Part shown: piece by piece, positions 5,369-11,729 of the stretch
Position numbering within the stretch: position 1 is the first letter of the stretch
Layout: every line of letters starts with the position of its first letter
Assembly: GCA_964490635.1 (NCBI GenBank)
Contig: CAZBCK010000022.1
Span: 1 to 15,318, forward strand
Direction of reading: 5' to 3'
DNA from: JAYEHC01 sp964490635
Lineage (GTDB): Bacteria; Patescibacteriota; Minisyncoccia; JAHIHE01; JAGLIN01
DNA: 15,318 nucleotides
Position numbers and translations under genes: made by a program
Notes under the pieces: model-generated
What the model was told of the DNA's origin: nothing
Databases searched by the model: none
The model's input: only the letters and a program-made list of their open reading frames with translations

Positions 5369-6340
5369 ATGACAAAAAACCTAATCCAAAAAATCCAAGA
5401 AAAAAGAAATTCAAAAGTTATAACTTATGTCACCGGCGATCGCCAACCATTTGTAACAAAAGTGGCGGAGGATATAATTCCAATCTTTGCAAGGCACTTG
5501 GAGAAAATCGGGAGGCAGGATAAGATCAGTTTGTTTTTATACACAAGAGGTGGAGATATGATCACGCCAATACGGCTGATTAAACTGATGAGGAGTTATG
5601 CTGATGAAATTGAAATGATCATCCCCTATCGCGCGCATAGCGCCGGGACATTGATCTCAATCGGCGCGGATAAAGTTGTAATGGGACGATTAGGAGAACT
5701 AAGTCCCGTTGATCCTTCTACCGGACATCCGTTTAATCCGGAAAATCCGCTTAATCAAAAACAGAAAATGGAGATCAGTGTGGAAGATCTGAATTCCTAT
5801 TTTCTGCTGGCAAAAGAAAAAGCGGGAGTTACGAACGAACAAATGGTGAATGTTTTTGAAGACCTCACCGCAAAAATTCATCCGCTGTCTCTGGGCAACG
5901 CTTATCGCGCGACTAGAATGGCAAAACAGATCACGGAAAAATTATTGATGATGCATTTTGATAAAACTGACGATAAAGAAAAAATTGCTAAGATAGTCAA
6001 GGAAATTACCGGCGACATTTGCATTCACGGCTATCCGATTACGAGAGACGAAGCAGCTTCTCTCGGACTTAGCGTTGTTGAACCGGATTCCGAACTGGAA
6101 AAAACAATGTGGGATCTTTTTGAAATGTACGCGGAGAAAATGGAATTGAAGAAAAAGTTTGATCCTGTCGCAATTCTTGGCGGACAAGAAATGGCAACCT
6201 TCAAATATTCCGGCGCGTTCATAGAAAGCGCTGATCTGACCGACAGCTTTGTTTTTAACGGTAGAATCAGAAGAATGATCAAAGATAATAAAGCCAGTAT
6301 TGATGTTAATGTTGAATCGTCGGCTTGGGAAAGTTTATAG
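5369..6340 (+). CDS. SDH-family Clp-fold serine protease
   Basis: The 323-residue product matches the serine dehydrogenase proteinase (SDH_sah, DUF114) family, which has the ClpP/crotonase fold and is related to SppA-type peptidases. The oxyanion-side motif YTRGGD is at 58-63. The nucleophile motif is AHSAGT (89-94), with S91 the predicted catalytic serine. It is followed by the family signature GADKVVMGRLGELSPVDPST (99-118). A later conserved segment, GDICIHGYPITRDEA (215-229), is also typical. Many archaeal relatives have an N-terminal membrane helix; none is visible here, and the gene just upstream encodes a small membrane protein instead. The likely role is proteolysis of membrane or misfolded proteins at the inner membrane face, but the substrate is unknown. 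A strong terminator follows at 6361. Confidence 0.88.
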   Translation: MTKNLIQKIQEKRNSKVITYVTGDRQPFVTKVAEDIIPIFARHLEKIGRQDKISLFLYTRGGDMITPIRLIKLMRSYADEIEMIIPYRAHSAGTLISIGADKVVMGRLGELSPVDPSTGHPFNPENPLNQKQKMEISVEDLNSYFLLAKEKAGVTNEQMVNVFEDLTAKIHPLSLGNAYRATRMAKQITEKLLMMHFDKTDDKEKIAKIVKEITGDICIHGYPITRDEAASLGLSVVEPDSELEKTMWDLFEMYAEKMELKKKFDPVAILGGQEMATFKYSGAFIESADLTDSFVFNGRIRRMIKDNKASIDVNVESSAWESL

Positions 6341-6360
6341 ATTAGTTAGAAATATAAATT

Positions 6361-6400
6361 AAAGAAGCCAAATTTTCAATTGGAAATTTGGCTTCTTTTT
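6361..6400 (+). terminator. Rho-independent terminator after the protease gene
   Basis: A perfect 15-bp stem, AAAGAAGCCAAATTT (6361-6375) with AAATTTGGCTTCTTT (6384-6398), extended by two further pairs, closes a 4-base loop. The stem's 3' side runs into a T-rich tail. It ends the 5051-6340 transcription unit. Confidence 0.9.
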
Positions 6401-6411
6401 AATAACTCTCT

Positions 6412-6558
6412 TCATTCCCGTGCAGGCGGGAATCCAGACGCAATATCTCTAGTTTTTAAAATATCATTATGATAGCTGTTAATTTATTTGCAAAACATTT
6501 ATTTTAAAAATAACATCTGATAAAACTTCACCTAGATTCCCGCCTTCGCGGGAATGAC
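6412..6558. repeat. Element bounded by ATTCCC-N8-GGGAAT palindromes
   Basis: Two 20-bp palindromes of the form ATTCCC-N8-GGGAAT, at 6414-6433 and 6536-6555, face each other as parts of about 25-bp terminal inverted repeats (TTCATTCCCG... and ...CGGGAATGAC). About 100 bases of AT-rich DNA without coding capacity lie between. The pattern equals, as I recall it, the Neisseria dRS3 consensus and similar widespread dispersed repeats. It lies in the gap between the protease terminator and the 3' end of uppP. Confidence 0.8.
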
Positions 6559-6567
6559 ATTAAAGGT

Positions 6568-7380
6568 TTATGATAAAAAAAATAAAATAACCAAAGCCAA
6601 CACCACCCGATAACCTACAAAAATATTATAACCCTTATTCTCTAAATACTTCAACATATATTTAATTGTTAAATATCCGCTCACGGCAGAAACTAAAACA
6701 CCGATAAGGATAGTTGTGTCTAAACCACTCTCCAGTAAACTTGGAAATTCTTTAATTCCCGCTCCCAAAATTATTGGTGTGGATAATAAAAAAGAAAATC
6801 GCGCCGCGTCAGTTCTTTTCATTCCCAAAAGCAATGCCACTGTGATCGTAATCCCGCTGCGAGAGACACCGGGAACAATTGCCAGTGCCTGAAACAAACC
6901 AATTATAACTCCTATTCGCAATGACAGATTTTTTAGATCTGATTTTTTTTTGCCAGTTTTATCAGCATAAAACAACAGCGCGGCACCGATTAACAAAGTC
7001 CCGGCAATGATCAAAGGATTTCTAAAAACGGTCTCGGCGCAATTGCTTAGTAACAGCCCCACAATACCACCGGGAATTGTGGCAATAATGATTATAAACA
7101 AAGGATCATTTGATAATTTTGAATTTTGCTTAATACTCAATATTTGATGCTTGATGTTTTTAAGTAAATAGGATTCTCTAAATATCTTCATCCAGTCTTT
7201 CCTAAAATAAACTAAGATTGCGACTAATGTTCCCCAATGCAGAGCTACATCAAAAGCAAGCCCTTGATCTTCCCAGCCAAAAATATTCGGGATCAGAATC
7301 AAATGCCCTGAACTTGAAATTGGCAAAAATTCCGTGACACCCTGAACAACACCTAAAATTATTGATTGAATTATTTCCAT
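6568..7380 (-). CDS. uppP: Undecaprenyl-diphosphatase
   Basis: UppP (BacA) is an integral membrane phosphatase that converts undecaprenyl diphosphate to undecaprenyl phosphate, recycling the lipid carrier for peptidoglycan and other envelope polymers; it can also confer bacitracin resistance. The product has 270 residues, the normal length. Signature 1, QGVTEFLPISSSGHLIL, spans 13-29, giving the QxxxE form (Q13, E17) of the usual (E/Q)xxxE plus the SSSGH loop. Signature 2, PGVSRSG, is at 170-176 with the expected catalytic arginine R174. About eight hydrophobic helices alternate with short loops. It is last in a minus-strand run after the glycosyltransferase and MFS genes, fitting an envelope-assembly role. 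It starts with ATG and no Shine-Dalgarno. Confidence 0.97.
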   Translation of the reverse strand: MEIIQSIILGVVQGVTEFLPISSSGHLILIPNIFGWEDQGLAFDVALHWGTLVAILVYFRKDWMKIFRESYLLKNIKHQILSIKQNSKLSNDPLFIIIIATIPGGIVGLLLSNCAETVFRNPLIIAGTLLIGAALLFYADKTGKKKSDLKNLSLRIGVIIGLFQALAIVPGVSRSGITITVALLLGMKRTDAARFSFLLSTPIILGAGIKEFPSLLESGLDTTILIGVLVSAVSGYLTIKYMLKYLENKGYNIFVGYRVVLALVILFFLS

Positions 7381-7405
7381 TGTATATTTTGCTTATCAAC
7401 CCAAA

Positions 7406-7504
7406 AGGTGACGGGCACCTCTGCGTAAATTGTAATTTATAGTTTGCATTTATATAAAGAAAAATATGTTAATATAAAAATAAATATGTAGGTGCCCGTC
7501 ACCT
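7406..7504. repeat. Perfect 15-bp inverted repeat pair, each arm a mini-hairpin
   Basis: AGGTGACGGGCACCT (7406-7420) and AGGTGCCCGTCACCT (7490-7504) are exact reverse complements separated by 69 AT-rich bases. Each arm also folds alone (AGGTG/CACCT) with complementary five-base loops, ACGGG and CCCGT. The element occupies the gap between the MFS and uppP genes and ends five bases before the MFS stop codon. The design resembles paired REP (BIME-like) elements. Confidence 0.85.
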
Positions 7505-7508
7505 AAAA

Positions 7509-8702
7509 TCACGCTTTTAAAAATCTGAATAAGAAAAAAAGTGACCAAAGTCCGGTTAGCGCAAAAGCGGCAAACCAGAAATTAAAACCGCTCAAACACA
7601 GTGAGAGAAAAAGCATCAACCAAGCAATTGTCATCTTTCCTGCCGTTAAAGACATTTCATAGAACATCACATACTTCAGAAAACCTCTGTTACTTTCTCC
7701 TCCTCCGCCATAAACAAATGTGGAAAGCGGATATGTTATCCCTGTTTTTGATCCTTTTGAAAAAATATCCACCAATAAGATACTAAGCCAATTTGAAGCA
7801 AATGGTCTTAAAAACCACGATACGCAAAGAAATATTACACTAAAATTCAGTAATTTTTTTTTATCTTTTCTTTTCAAAGTATCTGAAAGTTTTCCGGTAT
7901 AAAGAGACAGAATTGAAACCAATATTATAACAATGCTCACAAGCATACCCATTAAATAAAATTTTTCAATTACCAAAAAGATAAACAGAAACCACGCCGT
8001 CATTGAAACAAATTCTTCTCCATATCCGAAATAAGCAAGAGAGTCTTTTCTCTTGTAGCGTCCATACGGCGTAATAAATCTTTTTAACGCTTTTCGATAA
8101 GAAAATTCGTGAGGTATGAATTTTTCTCTTGTCGTAAAAAGTGGCACTACTGAAATCAAACTGATAATTGAAACGAGCACAAAAAGAACTTCAAACCCAA
8201 ATTTAGTCAGAATTATACCGCCAATTATAGGTCCGACTATCATTGCCATCGTTGAAATAAACGACAAAGCGCTCAACTCTCTGCCCTTATATCCGGATTT
8301 GCTGTAATGCGCAAAATCGGTATGGTATGAAGGCCAGAATAATGTTTTATATCCCATTGAAAAAAATGGCGCGAAAAGGATTAGCCACCAAAAATTTGGA
8401 ATTTGCGATAATACTAAAAAATAAATTATCGCAAAAGGAATACTATAAAATATACAATGTTCAAAACCATATTTTGCCGCCGCTTTTCCGCCAAGCGGCA
8501 CAATCAAAAGATAGAGAGTGTAAGCAACCGCATAATATAAAAAAACTGCTGACAACGAACCATATAATTTATAAATATAAATTGGCTCAAAAATGGCAAC
8601 CATAGAAAATGCAAAATTCTTGATTGCCACTGAAATATACAACTCAGATATTTCACGCCTCAAACTGTGTTTTAAATAATGATTTATGAAAAAATTAGAC
8701 AT
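7509..8702 (-). CDS. Major facilitator superfamily transporter
   Basis: The 397-residue product is strongly hydrophobic, with roughly eleven or twelve predicted membrane helices in two halves separated by a basic cytoplasmic loop (about 191-222), the pattern of a major facilitator. The segment GPIIGGIIL (157-165) in the first half and GKLSDTLKRKDKKK (270-283) between helices of the second half match conserved MFS loop features. The substrate cannot be told from sequence; the neighbours (GT2 glycosyltransferase, uppP) suggest an envelope precursor or drug exporter, which is inference. It is the one clear gene here ending in TGA, showing that UGA is a stop. No Shine-Dalgarno precedes the ATG. 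A large hairpin separates it from the glycosyltransferase, so it may have its own promoter. Confidence 0.85.
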   Translation of the reverse strand: MSNFFINHYLKHSLRREISELYISVAIKNFAFSMVAIFEPIYIYKLYGSLSAVFLYYAVAYTLYLLIVPLGGKAAAKYGFEHCIFYSIPFAIIYFLVLSQIPNFWWLILFAPFFSMGYKTLFWPSYHTDFAHYSKSGYKGRELSALSFISTMAMIVGPIIGGIILTKFGFEVLFVLVSIISLISVVPLFTTREKFIPHEFSYRKALKRFITPYGRYKRKDSLAYFGYGEEFVSMTAWFLFIFLVIEKFYLMGMLVSIVIILVSILSLYTGKLSDTLKRKDKKKLLNFSVIFLCVSWFLRPFASNWLSILLVDIFSKGSKTGITYPLSTFVYGGGGESNRGFLKYVMFYEMSLTAGKMTIAWLMLFLSLCLSGFNFWFAAFALTGLWSLFFLFRFLKA

Positions 8703-8715
8703 AGAAACTGGAATA

Positions 8716-8790
8716 AAATTAAAATTAGGAATTTATCCTTTAGGATTTTATTTAAACGAGACTTAGATAAAATCCTAAAGAATAAATTCC
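8716..8790 (-). terminator. Strong hairpin after the glycosyltransferase gene
   Basis: 28-base arms (8728-8755 and 8763-8790) pair with two mismatches, both at C/T positions that allow a G-U pair on one strand, around the 7-base loop ACGAGAC. On the minus strand the stem is followed by the T-rich TAATTTTAATTTT. It lies seven bases past the glycosyltransferase stop, so it probably terminates or attenuates transcription before the MFS gene. Confidence 0.7.
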
Positions 8791-8796
8791 GTATTG

Positions 8797-10356
8797 TTAT
8801 TTCCTCGCTTTCTCCGTTACCCAAAACTCCATATATTTTCCGAACAACATTCTTGTTTGTGCATCAATCATTGGAAACGCGCCGAGGGGAATAGCAACTA
8901 CAGGAGATAAGATCCATTGGAATACCATCATAGAACGTCTTAAAACACCAACTTTATATGGCGGAGGAGGTAGAAGAAATAAAGAAAGGAACATAGAAAC
9001 AACAAGCCCGAACATTGCAAAGGTCATAATATAACCCAGAACTTTCGGTAAATTCAGCGCCAAGACTGTTTGGTTAAATCTCTCTCCACCAAATATTAAA
9101 GGAAGCCAACCAAAAAGAGCTATAATAATAGGAGCAAGACCCCACGAAATTCTGCCTGCCATTTCTTCCCAGCCCTTGCCAATTTTCTTACTAAGAGGCA
9201 TTTTTTTGTCTTCTAAAAATGATCTGTAAACAATGGGAATGTTTTCAATCCCCCATGCCCAACGCCGCAACTGCTTATATTGATTTATAATCGTTTTCCG
9301 ATAGTTGTCCGCTATAACTGCATCCATGGAAACAGTCAAATAAATTGGCTGGACATGATAGTCACTATGATATAAACGATAGCATTTCCAGAAAATGATT
9401 GAATCGTCTGAGATCATATCTTTTGGCCAATAGTTTACATCAACCAATGTCTGAAAGCTCATTGAATGACTGGAAAAAGTGACCATCTTGTCATAGCGAA
9501 CGCTCTGCATAATTTGCCAGAAGGAGGAGCTTGCCATAATTACCCTGACAACACTGTTTGTTTGCCAAATGTTATTATTATACAAGGGCAACGGCTGATA
9601 GCTAAATTGATGCCTTTTTAAATTGGTTATAAATTTATAGGTCAGGCAAGAAAAATATTTCGGATGGACGCAAGTGTCACAGTCAAAAGTTGAAACAATC
9701 ACATTTTCGTATTTTATATTTTTTTCATCTAAAAATATTTTCGCTTCCTTCGCCGCCCAACTGGCATTCGCCCCCTTGACCTTCGCTTCACCGACAATTC
9801 CATCCGGATGAACAGTTGTCAGATAAGCGAAGAATTTATTTTGATATTTTTCCTCAAGCGCTCTGGCTTTCTCCAGAGTGCCTTCACCGGCTCTTTCTTC
9901 AAAAGCGAGAACTATAATTATTTTATCTTTTGGATAATCAGAATTCAAAATTGAGTCTATTGCCGGTTGTACAATTTCCAAACCTTCCTTGTAAATTGGA
10001 ATTATCACCAGATGATAAACATCACGCCAATTTGGAATATTATTCTCATTTTCTATCTCCGTCTTTTTTTCCAATCTCTCACAGCTGAAAATCCAGTCAA
10101 CTTTTTCCCAAATTTTTATTCTCCTGTATCCAAAAATCATAAAAACAGTTATGTAAAAAACTTTAATAGTCCAATACAAATCAAAAATTATTATAAAAAT
10201 GGCAATGACTATGGGATTATTAAATGAGAGATAAATACTTAAAATCAAAAAAGACCAAGTTATAATCCCCGGAAGCATTTCAATTCCTCTTTGCAAATAA
10301 TAATCTTTTTTGCCTATTGGCTTTGGAGAAGGAAAAGTAAATTCATTTATTGCCAT
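8797..10356 (-). CDS. Membrane-bound family 2 glycosyltransferase
   Basis: The 519-residue protein has two N-terminal membrane helices (about 28-45 and 48-76), a cytoplasmic GT-A catalytic domain (about 112-370), and several C-terminal helices (about 404-424, 438-463, 475-495), the layout of processive cellulose/hyaluronan-synthase-like enzymes. The nucleotide-sugar start VIIPIYKEG is at 117-125. The metal-binding DxD is DCD at 225-227. An acidic pair SDD (316-318) marks the catalytic-base region, and QLRRW (362-366) is the Q(x)xRW motif of processive GT2 enzymes. It probably makes or extends a surface polysaccharide from a UDP- or GDP-sugar; donor and product are unknown. It is first in the minus-strand run leading to the MFS gene and uppP. 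It starts with ATG and no Shine-Dalgarno. Confidence 0.88.
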   Translation of the reverse strand: MAINEFTFPSPKPIGKKDYYLQRGIEMLPGIITWSFLILSIYLSFNNPIVIAIFIIIFDLYWTIKVFYITVFMIFGYRRIKIWEKVDWIFSCERLEKKTEIENENNIPNWRDVYHLVIIPIYKEGLEIVQPAIDSILNSDYPKDKIIIVLAFEERAGEGTLEKARALEEKYQNKFFAYLTTVHPDGIVGEAKVKGANASWAAKEAKIFLDEKNIKYENVIVSTFDCDTCVHPKYFSCLTYKFITNLKRHQFSYQPLPLYNNNIWQTNSVVRVIMASSSFWQIMQSVRYDKMVTFSSHSMSFQTLVDVNYWPKDMISDDSIIFWKCYRLYHSDYHVQPIYLTVSMDAVIADNYRKTIINQYKQLRRWAWGIENIPIVYRSFLEDKKMPLSKKIGKGWEEMAGRISWGLAPIIIALFGWLPLIFGGERFNQTVLALNLPKVLGYIMTFAMFGLVVSMFLSLFLLPPPPYKVGVLRRSMMVFQWILSPVVAIPLGAFPMIDAQTRMLFGKYMEFWVTEKARK

Positions 10357-10367
10357 AGTTTTATTAC

Positions 10368-10488
10368 AGTTATAAGTAACAAGGTTATAAGTAGTAAAAT
10401 AAGCTCTTAGTTTTTTGGTCTTTGATTTTTTCTAACAACCTGTGACTAATAACTTATCCTATTGCCAATGACCTTGTTGCTAATAACC
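10368..10488. repeat. Degenerate inverted repeat of GTTATAAG words
   Basis: AGTTATAAGTAACAAGGT (10368-10385) matches the reverse complement of ACCTTGTTGCTAATAACC (10471-10488) at about 15 of 18 positions. The word GTTATAAG is also repeated directly at 10369 and 10384. Similar words occur before tRNA-Leu and between nrdD and nrdG. It fills the gap between the DUF167 gene and the glycosyltransferase gene; the remaining bases to 10540 show only AT-rich DNA. Confidence 0.6.
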
Positions 10489-10540
10489 AACTTCATAATA
10501 CAAAAATACTGTTTTGTCCAAAAAAATAAAAATCAGATTT

Positions 10541-10816
10541 TTATAATAAAACCTCAATTATTTTTTCTTTGCTTTTCTCTCCTTTTATTATTTTAATCTT
10601 ACTTTTACTAACGCTCAATTTTTCCGACAATAATTTTATAAGTTCTTTGTTGGCCTTTCCTTGAATTGGCACAGCCGTTAAATAGATTTTTAAAAACGGC
10701 AAATCATCATCACCGCTTTTTTTATTTTTAAAATTAAGGCCCAGTCTTTCTAAATTATCAATTCCAAGAATCTCATTTCTGGAAGATCTTGTGACAACTT
10801 TGCATCTGAACTTCAT
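10541..10816 (-). CDS. DUF167 (YggU/UPF0235) family protein
   Basis: The family consists of small single-domain proteins of unknown biochemical role found in bacteria and eukaryotes. From the ATG at 10816 the product has 91 residues, the usual length of about 95-100. It begins MKFRCKVVTRSSRNEI, the normal first strand of the domain, and contains the family signature VPIQGKANKELIKLL in its second half, followed by the basic KIIKGEKSKEK segment. A longer frame from a GTG at 10921 adds 35 residues, but they fall in a palindromic repeat (10872-10945), so I prefer the short start although it has no Shine-Dalgarno. It lies downstream of nrdG, about 160 bases away. A short AT-only stem with a T run overlaps its stop codon and may be a weak terminator. 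Confidence 0.85.
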   Translation of the reverse strand: MKFRCKVVTRSSRNEILGIDNLERLGLNFKNKKSGDDDLPFLKIYLTAVPIQGKANKELIKLLSEKLSVSKSKIKIIKGEKSKEKIIEVLL

Positions 10817-10871
10817 AAAATTAATATTTAATATTTTTTCTTTAGAAAACTCTCTCACTCTTCTTGCCCAG

Positions 10872-10945
10872 TCGCAGTCTCTCAGCAGAGAACTGCAGCG
10901 GATTGCGTACTTGTTTGCCACAGTTCTCTTGCTAAGAAACTGCGA
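10872..10945. repeat. Palindromic element between nrdG and DUF167
   Basis: TCGCAGTCTCTCAGCAGAG followed by AACTG (10872-10895) pairs imperfectly with CAGTTCTCTTGCTAAGAAAC followed by TGCGA (10921-10945), about 24 pairs around a 25-base loop. In-frame reading through it creates the dubious N-terminal extension of the DUF167 protein. It could terminate nrdG transcription or be a dispersed repeat. Confidence 0.75.
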
Positions 10946-10976
10946 TGGAGTAGTAGCAAAGAAATTCTAATCTTAT

Positions 10977-11699
10977 TTAATCTATCACAACCACATTCCC
11001 GCAATATTTTCTAATTTTGTCCGCTATTTTATCTAACTCCTCTTTTTCATTGGGTTTCACATTTCCAAAATCGCTTTCAAGCGTTTTATCCGGTCTGAAA
11101 TTTTGAACCGAATATCGCAACAATTTTGAAAAAACTTTTTGGTCTATACCATTTATCCATTCTACAATTCTATCAAAATCACGAACATCAACAATTCCGG
11201 AAACAATAGTTGTTCTAAGTTCTAACTCTGAGTCACTATTTGTGACAATGTTTACGCTTTTTTCTATCTTTTTTATAATATCTTTTTCGGAAGCTACGAT
11301 TTTATATTTTTCCGGAGTTGTCTTTATATCCATCGCCACATAATCAACAAGTTTGTCTTTAACCAAATTTTCCACAACATTCGGATAAGACCCGTTAGTA
11401 TCAACTTTCACTAGAAATCCCATTTTTTTTACTTTCTTTATAAAATCAGCCAAACCAAGCTGCAAAGTCGGCTCTCCTCCCGTAATGCAAAGTCCGTCCA
11501 AATCTCCTTTTCTTGAATTTAAAAACTTTAAAACTTCTTTTTCCTCAATTTTATTTTTATAATCAATTTCTTTTGGATTAACAAGTTCCGGATTATGACA
11601 AAACGGACAGCGAAAATTACACCCCATTGTAAAAATAGTCGCGGCGATTTTACCGGGATAATCAAGAAGCGTAAATTTTTGCAGTCCGCCAATAAACAT
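10977..11699 (-). CDS. nrdG: Anaerobic ribonucleotide reductase activating protein (radical SAM)
   Basis: This radical SAM enzyme uses a [4Fe-4S] cluster to cleave S-adenosylmethionine and install the glycyl radical on class III reductase NrdD. The 240-residue length and opening (GGLQKFTLLDYPGKIAATIF) fit the NrdG2 subtype. The cluster motif CxxxCxxC is at C27, C31 and C34 (GCNFRCPFCHNP). The SAM-binding motif ITGGEPT is at 72-78, and a later strand holds VDTNGS. All core residues are intact. The gene starts 30 bases after nrdD, so the two form an operon, but the partner NrdD lacks the region that would carry the glycyl radical. Activation of another glycyl-radical protein, or of a separately encoded NrdD C-terminus, is therefore possible. 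Confidence 0.93.
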   Translation of the reverse strand: MFIGGLQKFTLLDYPGKIAATIFTMGCNFRCPFCHNPELVNPKEIDYKNKIEEKEVLKFLNSRKGDLDGLCITGGEPTLQLGLADFIKKVKKMGFLVKVDTNGSYPNVVENLVKDKLVDYVAMDIKTTPEKYKIVASEKDIIKKIEKSVNIVTNSDSELELRTTIVSGIVDVRDFDRIVEWINGIDQKVFSKLLRYSVQNFRPDKTLESDFGNVKPNEKEELDKIADKIRKYCGNVVVID

Positions 11700-11729
11700 A
11701 AAATAAAGTTATAGGCTATAAGTGGCAAA

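Noticed and set aside
7509..7511. UGA recoding as in Gracilibacteria
   Set aside because: The MFS gene ends naturally at TGA, and no reading frame needs UGA read as glycine to reach full length.
10817..10921. GTG start extending the DUF167 protein by 35 residues
   Set aside because: The extension lies within a palindromic repeat, and the domain starts naturally at the ATG at 10816.
11528..11728. Frame at the nrdD-nrdG junction as a possible missing NrdD C-terminus
   Set aside because: Its translation has no TNST, zinc-site cysteine spacing or RVxGY-like motif; it is an alternative frame of nrdG.
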